Source: Anaerolineales bacterium UBA2395
Lineage (GTDB): Bacteria > Chloroflexota > Anaerolineae > Anaerolineales > Villigracilaceae
Assembly (NCBI GenBank): GCA_002343775.1
Contig: DDSH01000024.1
Span: forward strand, 1,171 to 65,170
Length of the DNA: 64,000 nucleotides
Direction of reading: 5' to 3'
The notes beneath the pieces are model-generated. The model was not told where the DNA came from. It ran no database searches and saw only the letters and a program-made list of their open reading frames with translations. This document shows, piece by piece, positions 56,428 to 64,000 of this stretch. Position 1 is the stretch's first letter. Each line of letters opens with the position of its first letter. The position numbers and the translations under genes are program-made.

Positions 56428-57261
56428 ATGATGCAAGCAGACTCTAATCACAACGCCGGGGAGAAGAATATATCCCGGCGAGACCTTATCAAAGTGGGTG
56501 CTGCCCTTTTGGGTGCTGCCGGGGTGACGCAATTTGTCGGTTTGAACGACATCCGCGTGCGCGGCAGTGAAACAGACCAGGAAGGCGGGCGCAAATGGGG
56601 TATGTTGATCGACATCAACAAGTGCATTGGCTGCAACTACTGCACCTATGCCTGCCAGGCGATCAACAATCTTGCCGACGACATGCTGTACAACGTCGTT
56701 ACCGCAGAAGAGACCCAGTCGGGCGAAGAGTTCTTCCTTTCGCGCCCGTGTATGCAGTGCGCCGAAGCGCCCTGCGTGCATGTCTGCCCGGTGGAAGCAA
56801 CATATTACCGTCCCGATGGCATCGTTGCAATGGACTACGACCGCTGCATCGGCTGCCGGTATTGTCAGGTAGCATGCCCGTACGGCGCACGCGTATTCAA
56901 TTGGAAAAATCCCATTGAGGTCAGCCCGAAATCACCGGACTTTGGCATGGCTGAAGTGGAGAACCGTCCACGCGGCGTGGTGGAGAAGTGCCATTTCTGC
57001 TCACACCGCATCGACAAGGGGTTGGAACATGGTCTCACCCCCGGGGTGGATCGTGAAGCCACTCCGGCGTGTGTAGTCGTCTGTCCGACCGGGGCGCGTG
57101 TTTTCGGCGACGTGAACGACCCCGAAAGCCCTGTGGCGATAGCGCGTCAGGAAGCGATCGTGACCCTGCGCCTGCGCGAAGAACTCAGCACCGAACCGCG
57201 TGTGTACTACATCCCCCCGACTACCAGGAAAACCGGACCGTTTGCCGGGGAAGGAGAATAA
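56428..57261 (+). CDS. Tat-exported 4x[4Fe-4S] ferredoxin subunit (NrfC/HybA/DmsB-like)
   Basis: Twin-arginine motif SRRDLIK near residues 16-22. Four Cys clusters: CIGCNYCTYAC, CMQCAEAPCVHVCP, CIGCRYCQVACPYG and CHFCSHRIDKG with a final CVVCPTGAR. This is the electron-wire subunit of complex iron-sulfur molybdoenzyme and NrfCD-type complexes. It lies between the heptahaem cytochrome and the NrfD gene. A second ATG directly follows the first. Confidence 0.9.
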   Translation: MMQADSNHNAGEKNISRRDLIKVGAALLGAAGVTQFVGLNDIRVRGSETDQEGGRKWGMLIDINKCIGCNYCTYACQAINNLADDMLYNVVTAEETQSGEEFFLSRPCMQCAEAPCVHVCPVEATYYRPDGIVAMDYDRCIGCRYCQVACPYGARVFNWKNPIEVSPKSPDFGMAEVENRPRGVVEKCHFCSHRIDKGLEHGLTPGVDREATPACVVVCPTGARVFGDVNDPESPVAIARQEAIVTLRLREELSTEPRVYYIPPTTRKTGPFAGEGE

Positions 57262-57267
57262 TCAACC

Positions 57268-58533
57268 ATGCTTCCCGATATTCATTGCCCCACCATTAAG
57301 CTTGGCAAACGGTACGTCGTTGTTTTCCCATATTGGATCGGTCTGTTGGTTCTGGGCATATTGTTCGGACTCGTCGGCGCCTTCATCGTCTTGCGTGATG
57401 GTTTGCATGTGACAGGACTGTCCAACGCTGTTCCCTGGGGATTGTGGATCTCCATTGATCTTTCCGCCATCGCGATGGGCGGAAGCGCCTTTGTGTTCGG
57501 CGTGATCGTTTATATCTTGCGCATCAAACGCTTTGAAGCCATTGGCAAGCTGGCTGTTTTGCTTGGTTTTCTGGGATACTCCACGGCGGGAATGGTGTTG
57601 CTCTTCGATCTCGGTCAACCGCTCCGCTTCTGGCACCCGGTTGTGTTCTGGCAGCCGCACTCCCTGCTTTGGGAAGTGACCATGTGTGTGGTGCTCTATC
57701 TCTCTGTGCTCATGGCAGAACTGCTGCCGGTTGTTCTTGAACACCCCATTTTCAAGACCCATCCTTGGCTCACGCGTTATAAAGCCCTTGGCACCCTTGT
57801 GAATCGGGTGTATGCGTTCTCGAACTGGCTCCACAAAGCGGGTCCGGTGCTTGCCGTCGCCGGATTGACGCTTTCGCTTTTGCATCAAGCCTCGCTTGGC
57901 GCAACCTATTCCGTCCTAGCTGGACGCGGTATCTGGTTCAACCAGAGTGCGCCGGTGCAGTTCGTGTTCTCCGCCATGAGCGGCGGCATCTCCCTGCTTT
58001 TCCTTGCGGGCGTTTTCGTCTTTCGTGTGATGCGTCCCGGCACGGTCAGCGACTCGGCGCTTTACGATGTGGCTCGTCTGGCAGGCGGCATTACCCTGTT
58101 GCTCACCTATCTGCGCGTATGGGATTGGGCGGTGACCAACTACTACAGTTTCGACCGCGAAATATTCCTGCAAACCCAGATCCTCGATACCATTGCCCCC
58201 TACTCGCTCACCTTCTGGCTGGGGCAGGCACTTTTACCGATCATTGCCGGGTCCATTCTGCTGGCAGCCAAGAACATCAAAAACTTCCGTTTTCTCATGG
58301 CTGCTGCTGTCATTCCAATCATCGCCGCCATCATTACACGTTGGAATTACAACTTCGCCGGTCTCATCGCCTCCATCTCCTACGACCCGTTCACCCCAGA
58401 CATTATTTTGAACTCTTACACCCCCACCTGGGTTGAATTCTCTGTGGGAACGTTGGTGATCTCCTATTGGCTGCTGGCGTTTAGTCTTGCCGCCCGTTAT
58501 CTGCCATTTGCAAGCAAGCACGCTGAACACTAA
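57268..58533 (+). CDS. nrfD: NrfD/HybB-type integral membrane quinone-site subunit
   Basis: About ten hydrophobic segments. GLSNAVPWGLWISIDLSAIAMGG near residues 48-70 and FDLGQPLRFWHPVVFWQPHSLLWEV near 113-140 match HybB/NrfD proteins, which exchange electrons with the quinone pool. 421 aa. Starts 6 bases after the FeS gene. With it and the cytochrome it should form a quinol:cytochrome module. No molybdopterin catalytic subunit is encoded nearby. Confidence 0.9.
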   Translation: MLPDIHCPTIKLGKRYVVVFPYWIGLLVLGILFGLVGAFIVLRDGLHVTGLSNAVPWGLWISIDLSAIAMGGSAFVFGVIVYILRIKRFEAIGKLAVLLGFLGYSTAGMVLLFDLGQPLRFWHPVVFWQPHSLLWEVTMCVVLYLSVLMAELLPVVLEHPIFKTHPWLTRYKALGTLVNRVYAFSNWLHKAGPVLAVAGLTLSLLHQASLGATYSVLAGRGIWFNQSAPVQFVFSAMSGGISLLFLAGVFVFRVMRPGTVSDSALYDVARLAGGITLLLTYLRVWDWAVTNYYSFDREIFLQTQILDTIAPYSLTFWLGQALLPIIAGSILLAAKNIKNFRFLMAAAVIPIIAAIITRWNYNFAGLIASISYDPFTPDIILNSYTPTWVEFSVGTLVISYWLLAFSLAARYLPFASKHAEH

Positions 58534-58554
58534 AACCACGAATACCATTTTTTT

Positions 58555-58585
58555 CCTGGGCAGGCTAATGCCCAGGGATTTTTTT
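58555..58585 (+). terminator. Terminator after the NrfD gene
   Basis: CCTGGGCA (58555-58562) pairs with 58569-58576, followed by TTTTTTT. Confidence 0.85.
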
Positions 58586-58631
58586 ATTCAAAAAGGACGA
58601 AAATCCCACAATCTATATTACATTTGTCGAA

Positions 58632-58661
58632 TTGCAATCAAGGAAAAAAAGGGACTATAAT
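58632..58661 (+). promoter_or_regulatory. Promoter of the NapC-like cytochrome gene
   Basis: TTGCAA (58632-58637) and TATAAT (58656-58661), spacer 18. ATTTGTCGAA just upstream is a weak relative of the TTTTGTCATA motif before the other cytochrome genes. Confidence 0.5.
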
Positions 58662-58765
58662 TAATTCTACATTAATAAGCATTTATAGATTTTTCCAGAG
58701 TATCCCATCAAAATGCCTGGCAATGCGCAATTGTTTTTTCCATACCGTCAGAGAATGGAGAACAA

Positions 58766-60457
58766 ATGAAATTAAGCGATCGCATTAAGAGATTTTTCTA
58801 CCCCGAAGCAGGCTCGCCACGCTGGATGTTCATTCTCCCCTACACAACCTTGATCATCCTGTTCATCGGTGTGGCGTTTGGCGGAATTCACACGTGGGAA
58901 TACACAAACTCAAACCAGTTCTGCGGAACCGCCTGCCACACCATGCCCCCGCAAAGTATCGCATTTCTGGAATCTCCACACTCGAATGTTACATGTGAAG
59001 AATGCCATATTGGGCGCGCATCATTTGTAGACCAGGCAATTCGAAAGACGCAGGGTCTCAAGGAAGCCTACTACGAGATATTCAATCTCTATGAATATCC
59101 CATTCGCGCCAAAGCCCTTCGCCCATCCGTTGACACTTGTGAAAAATGTCATCGCCCCGAAACCTTTGCAGATGACAGCCTGCGCCAGATCCATCGTTTT
59201 AAGAACGACGTTGATAACACCGCCACCAGCACCTACCTCATCATGAAAACCGGAGGTGTGGATGCCCGTCTGGGAGACGCGCGCGGCATACATTGGCATA
59301 TTTCAAGCAAGGTTCTTTATTACGCAGAGGATGATCTCGCTCAGGTTATTCCCTATGTACGTGTATACAATGAGGATGGCACATATACAGGATATACAGA
59401 CGTCGAATCAGGCTTTGACCCCTCCACCGTGGACGAAAGCCAGCTCAAGCAGATGGACTGCATCACCTGTCACAATCGTATTACACACAGTTTTGATGCG
59501 CCGTACAAATCGATGGACGAGGCGATGGCAAAAGGGTTGATCGATCCATCCATCCCGCTGATTCACCACAAGGCAGTGAAAGCGCTCGTAACCAGGTACA
59601 CCTCACGAGAGGAAGCCATGGCAGCCATTGCCAGTATCGAGGATGAGTACAAACAGGACTATTCCGATTTTTACAGCCAGAACGGGCAGATCATCAAGGA
59701 AGCCATAGTTGAGATCCAGGTTATTTACGACCGTACGGTATTCCACGAGCAGGAAATCGATTGGACTACCTACCCCAATAACCTTGGGCATATGGATTCG
59801 CCGGGCTGTTTCCGCTGCCACGATGGAAAGCACCTGAACCAGGATGACGAAGCAGTTCGGTTGGAATGCAATATTTGTCACGCCATCCCCGTGGTTGCCA
59901 AGGCAGATGACTTCCTGACCACCATCGAGATCAGCCGCGGACCCATCCCAGAAACCCATCTCAACCCGAATTGGATCAGCATGCACAACCAGGTCATGGG
60001 AGCATCCTGTTCCAACTGTCACACCACCAAAGACCCAGGGGGCACAAGCAACACATCCTTCTGCTCCAACAGCGCGTGCCATGGAAACGCTTTCACCTTT
60101 GCCGGTTTCGACGCACCCGCCCTGCGCGAGATCATCAAAAGCCAGCTGCCCCCCCCCGAACTCGAACTGGAAATTCCCCTCCTGATAGGCGACCCAACAT
60201 TTAACAACTACATCGGCATCCTCTTCACGGTCAAGTGTGCAAAGTGCCACGAAGGCGAATCGGCATCACAAGACCTCGACCTCACCACATTCGCTTCCGC
60301 CATGGCAGGCGGCGAAAATGGAAGGGTCATTCTCCCCGGCAGCGCCGCCAACAGCCTATTGGTACAGATCCAGCAAGAAGACCATTTCGCCAACTTTACA
60401 AACGACGAACTGGACAACGTCATCCATTGGATCGAATCGGGCGCGCCCGAAGATTAA
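58766..60457 (+). CDS. NapC/NirT-like multihaem cytochrome with up to nine haem sites
   Basis: A membrane anchor (FILPYTTLIILFIGVAFGG) precedes haem sites CGTACHTM (C-x3-CH, NrfH-like Met after), CEECH, CEKCH, CITCH, CFRCH, CNICH, CSNCH, CSNSACH (C-x4-CH) and CAKCH near the C-terminus. Two are non-canonical spacings and may be haem-binding through special lyases or not at all. The last domain (LDLTTFASAMAGGENGRVILPGSAANS) is like a class-I cytochrome c. 563 aa. Takes electrons from quinol or passes them outward. GGAG lies before the ATG. Confidence 0.85.
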   Translation: MKLSDRIKRFFYPEAGSPRWMFILPYTTLIILFIGVAFGGIHTWEYTNSNQFCGTACHTMPPQSIAFLESPHSNVTCEECHIGRASFVDQAIRKTQGLKEAYYEIFNLYEYPIRAKALRPSVDTCEKCHRPETFADDSLRQIHRFKNDVDNTATSTYLIMKTGGVDARLGDARGIHWHISSKVLYYAEDDLAQVIPYVRVYNEDGTYTGYTDVESGFDPSTVDESQLKQMDCITCHNRITHSFDAPYKSMDEAMAKGLIDPSIPLIHHKAVKALVTRYTSREEAMAAIASIEDEYKQDYSDFYSQNGQIIKEAIVEIQVIYDRTVFHEQEIDWTTYPNNLGHMDSPGCFRCHDGKHLNQDDEAVRLECNICHAIPVVAKADDFLTTIEISRGPIPETHLNPNWISMHNQVMGASCSNCHTTKDPGGTSNTSFCSNSACHGNAFTFAGFDAPALREIIKSQLPPPELELEIPLLIGDPTFNNYIGILFTVKCAKCHEGESASQDLDLTTFASAMAGGENGRVILPGSAANSLLVQIQQEDHFANFTNDELDNVIHWIESGAPED

Positions 60458-60471
60458 CGTTCTGAAATACA

Positions 60472-60541
60472 AAAGAGCAGCCGGTTCAGGCTGCTCTTTT
60501 TTTGCGGACATTCCCGGTTCAAATCGAACCGGGAACTTTTT
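60472..60541. terminator. Two terminator hairpins between convergent genes
   Basis: AAAGAGCAGCC...GGCTGCTCTTTTTTT (60472-60502) works on both strands. A second stem TTCCCGGTTC/GAACCGGGAA (60511-60535) with TTTTT serves the plus strand. Confidence 0.85.
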
Positions 60542-60567
60542 CCGTTACCAAAAACTTAATTCCCCGC

Positions 60568-61461
60568 TCACTCCTGATTCCTCAACCGCGCCCCACAGGT
60601 ACGGCAGAAACGGTCACCCGCCCTGGCGCGCGTCCCGCATTGCGGACAGTAATGCTCCACATCATTCACCTCGGATTCGCCACGGGAATGCATGCGGCGG
60701 CGCACTCGCTTCGAGGAGAAGCGTCCCGCCTGCCAATAGTAGATAAACCCGCCCAGGATCATCACAACACCCAACCCGCCGATAATGTACGGCAGAGTAT
60801 TGCTCCATGAAATCCTGCCCGGCGTATCTTCATCCACCGGCGCAGCAGGCTGAATCCCCTCCGGCGGATTCACCAGTGTATCCGTAGACTTGTCATATTC
60901 CAGGTTTAGTGCGAACTCCTCCCCACGCCCAAGCCGCATCGGATCGCTGGTGTGATAGGTAAACCCATTCGCCTGCTCAATGGACAGGACCTGATTCGAC
61001 TTAAGCGAGGTCGTATCCAGCGGTTGAAGCACGGTCAGCGAAAAGGCATTCACCGCATACCCCCCCTCCCACAAATAAGAGAACAGACGCTGGTTGCTGT
61101 TGAACGTCAGCGGTTGATAATATTCAAAGCGATACATCACATTGTCTTCGACCGTGATCGTAAAAACCTGCTCATCCCCATTGGACGTCGGTCCTTCGAA
61201 TATGGCGTTCGCTAGCCCGCCGCCGCTCTCATAAGCAACTGCGATCAGGTTGGCGTCCTGTGGAATGCGAAAGGTCAAACTCGCCGGCAGGGCAGTGGTT
61301 GGGGCGACCTGAAAATCGACGATCACCAGCATACTGGGCTGGTCATATTCGGGCCATAGCTGCACAGCAACAGTGGACAGGATCACATCTGATTGTGCAA
61401 ACGCAAACGAAGGAAACGCTAAAACACAAACTATCGCCAGGGTCAGGAATAACCTGCGCAT
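60568..61461 (-). CDS. Exported membrane protein with C-terminal cytoplasmic zinc ribbon
   Basis: A signal peptide (MRRLFLTLAIVCVLAFPSFAFAQ), a 200-residue beta-rich extracytoplasmic domain, a transmembrane helix (LPYIIGGLGVVMILGGFIYYW) and a zinc ribbon CPQCGTRARAGDRFCRTCGARL at the end. No named family. The position after the cytochromes may be coincidental. 297 aa. Confidence 0.6.
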   Translation of the reverse strand: MRRLFLTLAIVCVLAFPSFAFAQSDVILSTVAVQLWPEYDQPSMLVIVDFQVAPTTALPASLTFRIPQDANLIAVAYESGGGLANAIFEGPTSNGDEQVFTITVEDNVMYRFEYYQPLTFNSNQRLFSYLWEGGYAVNAFSLTVLQPLDTTSLKSNQVLSIEQANGFTYHTSDPMRLGRGEEFALNLEYDKSTDTLVNPPEGIQPAAPVDEDTPGRISWSNTLPYIIGGLGVVMILGGFIYYWQAGRFSSKRVRRRMHSRGESEVNDVEHYCPQCGTRARAGDRFCRTCGARLRNQE

Positions 61462-61582
61462 GGAATTCTTCCTCCAAACGAAAATTTTTCCCTTATCTTA
61501 CCATGCGCCTTTTTGGGTGTGGGCGGGCAGAATCACAAAGTAAAGCGGACAAATGTCATCCGTTTTACAACACCATGCGCGT

Positions 61583-62479
61583 TTACATCGCCTTCACCAA
61601 TTGCCAGCAGGCGCGGTTGTACGGCGTGGGAATTCCATGCTCCTCGCCACGCTTCGTCACCGCCCCGCTGATCGCATCGATCTCGGTCGGGGCGCCGCGC
61701 CGCACATCCTGGAACATCGAGGAGATGTTTTTCGCCGTCTTGCGCGCCACATCCTCCACCGCCTCAATGGGGTTGGCAAACGGCAGAGGCACACTTTCCG
61801 CAGCCGCCACCTCCGCCGTCTCACGTGCCAACGCAGACATCACCTTGCGTGCCAGCGGATGGGAAAGCAGTTCTCCGTTCGGCACACGCAGCAGAGCCGT
61901 CAGCGGGTTGATGGCGGCATTGATGACCAGCTTGCCCCAGATGAGCGAACGCGCATCCGGCACGATCTTCAAATTGAAGTTGGAGGAACGCAGCGCCGCC
62001 TCCAACGGACCGAGAGCCTGATTCTGTTCCAGCGAGAGGATGCCTTCGCCGCCAACTTTAACCAGACCCGGTCCGAGCAGCGTGGCTCCAGTAGTGGTAA
62101 TACCCAAAGAAACGCGACCCGCTCCCAGGTCCCGGGCGAGCGTTTCGCGATTGCCCAACCCATTTTGCAGCGTCAACGCCAATCCATCCGGCGCAAGTAC
62201 ATCCTTCAACTGACGAGCCACGCGCTCCGTCTGCCATGATTTGACCAGCACAATCGCGTGCTTCGCGCCGCTCACCTCACGCGGATCATCCGTGGCGTGG
62301 ACGTTGAACGCACGTTCCGTTCCATCCGAGTCCACGATGCGCGCGCCCTTCTCCTTCAGCGAAGCCAAGCCATCCTTCCACGTGCCCAGCATGGACACGC
62401 TGTGACCCGCTTCGCTTAAGCGCACGGCAAAGAGTGTAGCCAGCGCGCCAGTACCTACCAGTAAGATATCCTGTTTCAT
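61583..62479 (-). CDS. panE: 2-dehydropantoate 2-reductase
   Basis: GTGALATLFAVRLSEAGHSV near residue 8 is the NADP-binding GxGxxG-type start of ketopantoate reductase, with LTLQNGLGNRETLA and VINAAINPLTALL downstream, both diagnostic. 298 aa. Makes pantoate from ketopantoate for coenzyme A. Its start overlaps the panB stop (ATGA), so both are co-translated. Confidence 0.9.
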   Translation of the reverse strand: MKQDILLVGTGALATLFAVRLSEAGHSVSMLGTWKDGLASLKEKGARIVDSDGTERAFNVHATDDPREVSGAKHAIVLVKSWQTERVARQLKDVLAPDGLALTLQNGLGNRETLARDLGAGRVSLGITTTGATLLGPGLVKVGGEGILSLEQNQALGPLEAALRSSNFNLKIVPDARSLIWGKLVINAAINPLTALLRVPNGELLSHPLARKVMSALARETAEVAAAESVPLPFANPIEAVEDVARKTAKNISSMFQDVRRGAPTEIDAISGAVTKRGEEHGIPTPYNRACWQLVKAM

Positions 62480-63354
62480 TTTGTTTCCTTTTGAAACTCG
62501 TCCCACTCTTCGTCGCTTATTTCGACGGTGTGCTCCACAGCCGGGAATCGTTTGGTCTCCACATCGTCGACGTACTCGGCAAACGCCTTTTGCATCATCT
62601 CATGGAGATTCGCATATTTCTTGACGAACTTCGGTGTGAAGCGGTCAAAAAGACCGAGCAGGTCATGCGTCACCAAGACCTGACCGTCACAACCTGCCCC
62701 CGCGCCAATGCCAATGGTGGGAATGGAAATCTGTTTGGAAATAACCTCCGCCAAGCGAGCCGGAACCGACTCCAGCACGAGGCTGAACGCGCCTGCCTCT
62801 TCGAGGATCTTCGCATCCTCCAGCAGACGTTTCGCTGCAACGGCGGTTTTGCCTTGTGCGCGGAATCCGCCCAATTGATTGACGGATTGCGGCGTCAGCC
62901 CAATGTGCCCCATGACCGGGATGCCCGCACCGACGATGGCATGGACGGCATCTGCCCGTTCGCGCCCGCCTTCCAGCTTGACCGCATCCATGCCGCCTTG
63001 TTGCAGGAAGCGCCCGGCATTGCGAACCGCCTCTTCTACAGAAACTTGATACGACATGAACGGCATGTCACCGATCAGCAGGGATGATTTCGCGCCGCGA
63101 GCCACCGCGCGCGAGTGATGGAGCATTTCCTCCATCGTAACAGGCAGAGTATTTTCATAGCCCAGCACCACCATCGCGAGCGAATCGCCCACGAGGATGG
63201 CATCCACCCCTGCCTTGTCCATCGCCAGCGAAGTGGGATAGTCGTAGGCAGTGAGCATGGTGATCGGCTCGCCGCGTTCCTTTTTCTGGCGGAACGTGAG
63301 AGTCGTCACTTTCTTTCGTTGTGACGTGGTTGTGGAAATGGTTGTAGTTGACAT
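62476..63354 (-). CDS. panB: 3-methyl-2-oxobutanoate hydroxymethyltransferase
   Basis: The ketopantoate hydroxymethyltransferase barrel is clear: MLTAYDYPTSLAMDKAGVDAILVGDSLAMVVLGYENTLPVT, then VKLEGG, MGHIGLTPQSVNQLGGF and IGIGAGAGCDGQVLVTHDLLG. 292 aa. Uses methylene-tetrahydrofolate. The first 20 residues are Ser/Thr-rich and not conserved. First gene of the panB-panE operon. Confidence 0.95.
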   Translation of the reverse strand: MSTTTISTTTSQRKKVTTLTFRQKKERGEPITMLTAYDYPTSLAMDKAGVDAILVGDSLAMVVLGYENTLPVTMEEMLHHSRAVARGAKSSLLIGDMPFMSYQVSVEEAVRNAGRFLQQGGMDAVKLEGGRERADAVHAIVGAGIPVMGHIGLTPQSVNQLGGFRAQGKTAVAAKRLLEDAKILEEAGAFSLVLESVPARLAEVISKQISIPTIGIGAGAGCDGQVLVTHDLLGLFDRFTPKFVKKYANLHEMMQKAFAEYVDDVETKRFPAVEHTVEISDEEWDEFQKETK

Positions 63355-63594
63355 GGTACCCTCCGGTAAAGGTAGAGTCCGCTTGCGCCGCCCCCAGCAT
63401 ATGCGCTTGCGTCAGTAAGGATTTTCGCATTTTGTGTTACAGGCAGGTTACACAAAATGCCGGGTATACGCCGTCACGTTCGCAAGGATACGTGCGACAC
63501 TTCCATTATTCCATAATTTTGTTTTTTCGCCTATAATAAATTTATCAGAACTTCGTCTCAAAAACTATCACGGTTCCACGAAGGAGAATCATCC

Positions 63595-63813
63595 ATGCGA
63601 AGAATGTTCGGCTTTTTGATGGGAATTTTCGTTGGCGGGCTGGTCGGCGCGGTGGTGGCATTGCTGCTCGCTCCCGAATCCGGTGAGCAACTGCGCGGAC
63701 AATTGCGCAGCCGCGGGCAGAATTTCCTGAACGACATCCGCCACTCGGCAGACGCGCGCCGCATCGAACTGCGCCGCCGCCTCGAAACCCTGCGGTCGCC
63801 AAGAGAGTTTTAA
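63595..63813 (+). CDS. YtxH-family small membrane protein
   Basis: One transmembrane segment with the YtxH pattern FLMGIFVGGLVGAVVALLLAPESGEQLRGQLRSRG and an amphipathic helix tail. 72 aa. AAGGAG precedes the ATG. General-stress-type membrane protein of unknown role. Confidence 0.8.
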   Translation: MRRMFGFLMGIFVGGLVGAVVALLLAPESGEQLRGQLRSRGQNFLNDIRHSADARRIELRRRLETLRSPREF

Positions 63814-64000
63814 CTCGCACGGCGGACCACGACCGCCCCGTAAAACTCCTCCACCCTTTTCATATTCACCCCAAACTCCGCCCGTGCGGAGATAATGTTC
63901 GCGTTCAGACCTGCGGCTTCCCGTCGCAGGTCTTCTCGTTCCAACCCCGACAAAATCGCATCCGCAATCGACTGCGGGTCGGCAGGGTCTACCAGCAAAC
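63810..64000 (-). CDS. C-terminal part of a glycosyltransferase family 1-like protein (partial)
   Basis: The visible end (LVDPADPQSIADAILSGLEREDLRREAAGLNANII) matches the C-terminal GT-B part of family-4/1 glycosyltransferases, in which DPxDPxxIAxAI follows the nucleotide-sugar site. The gene continues beyond the right edge. Its stop overlaps the ytxH stop region by four bases. Confidence 0.65.
   Translation of the reverse strand, partial: LLVDPADPQSIADAILSGLEREDLRREAAGLNANIISARAEFGVNMKRVEEFYGAVVVRRAS

Noticed and set aside
1..64000. tRNA or rRNA genes, including a tRNA target for integration
   Set aside because: I saw no cloverleaf-like or rRNA-like sequence. The element's target is the aminotransferase gene. 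A tRNAscan run would be decisive.

Overview
The window looks like chromosome of an anaerobic or facultative Chloroflexota bacterium, most likely Anaerolineae. The evidence is the style of the chromosomal genes on the right: a collagen-like multihaem cytochrome lipoprotein, an NrfD/FeS module, family-5 ABC solute-binding lipoproteins with Ala/Glu-rich linkers, and panB-panE. About 45 kb of an integrated conjugative-type element precedes them. The lineage call is by recognition of protein style, not by a search. The junction is sharp. A large serine recombinase (43635-45263) runs directly into the 3' side of a class-V aminotransferase gene (45885 down to about 45226, minus strand), which is cut at its PLP-lysine motif. 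The left end of the element lies outside the window.

Layout of the element. 1-10.7 kb is a low-GC cargo/defence zone. It holds a HigB-like toxin with an antitoxin fused to an ImmA/IrrE-type metallopeptidase, an unusual three-gene DNA-base cassette (thymidylate-synthase-like, uracil-DNA-glycosylase-like, and alpha-glutamyl/putrescinyl-thymine-pyrophosphorylase-clade-3-like), and a type III-like restriction-modification operon with small ParB-like and AlbA_2/membrane accessories. 10.9-21 kb is a long minus-strand operon mixing type IV secretion parts (PrgI-like, TrbL/VirB6-like, pilin-like proteins, M23 hydrolase) with Tad/type II parts (TadB, two A24 prepilin peptidases), a DnaB-like ATPase and a Cas4-like nuclease. 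A WD40 lipoprotein sits against the operon on the opposite strand. 21.1-24.7 kb is a plus-strand replication/repair block: an RHH-LuxR regulator under a promoter with a LexA-type palindrome, a RecA-fold-like protein and a family-B DNA polymerase. 24.7-31 kb has secreted proteins and a Tad pilus operon (Flp pilin of 59 aa, three TadE/G-like proteins). 31.1-33.9 kb is a second AT-rich cargo island with an unrecognised 704-aa zinc-ribbon protein. 33.9-41.3 kb has an LCP protein, TadC, a DUF192-like fusion, a replication initiator with a DnaA domain-I-like N-terminus and six internal iterons, a ParB-like RHH protein, ParA and small regulators. 41.3-45.3 kb has regulatory repeats, an excisionase-like protein and the recombinase. 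No relaxase, coupling ATPase, VirB4 or TadA ATPase is visible; if present they must lie to the left.

The chromosome after 45.3 kb carries UspA, a MobA-like nucleotidyltransferase, an AmrS-like radical SAM enzyme, an oligopeptide-type ABC transporter without its ATPases, rhomboid protease, guanylate kinase and an FmdB-like protein. A five-gene respiratory electron-transfer module follows (hexahaem lipoprotein, heptahaem cytochrome, Tat 4x[4Fe-4S] protein, NrfD-type quinone-site subunit, NapC-like cytochrome with up to nine haem sites). Then come a membrane zinc-ribbon protein, panE-panB, a YtxH protein and the edge of a glycosyltransferase.

The strongest leads are: (1) the TS/UDG/aGPT-PPlase cassette, whose TS-like enzyme has Asp where TS has the dUMP-selecting Asn; (2) iterons conserved as DNA across changing reading frames inside the initiator gene; (3) the hybrid Tad/T4SS element with its own polymerase, partition and initiation genes; (4) three copies of a 27-bp site around the partition/recombinase region; (5) the orphan zinc-ribbon/possible nuclease cargo gene at 31-33 kb.
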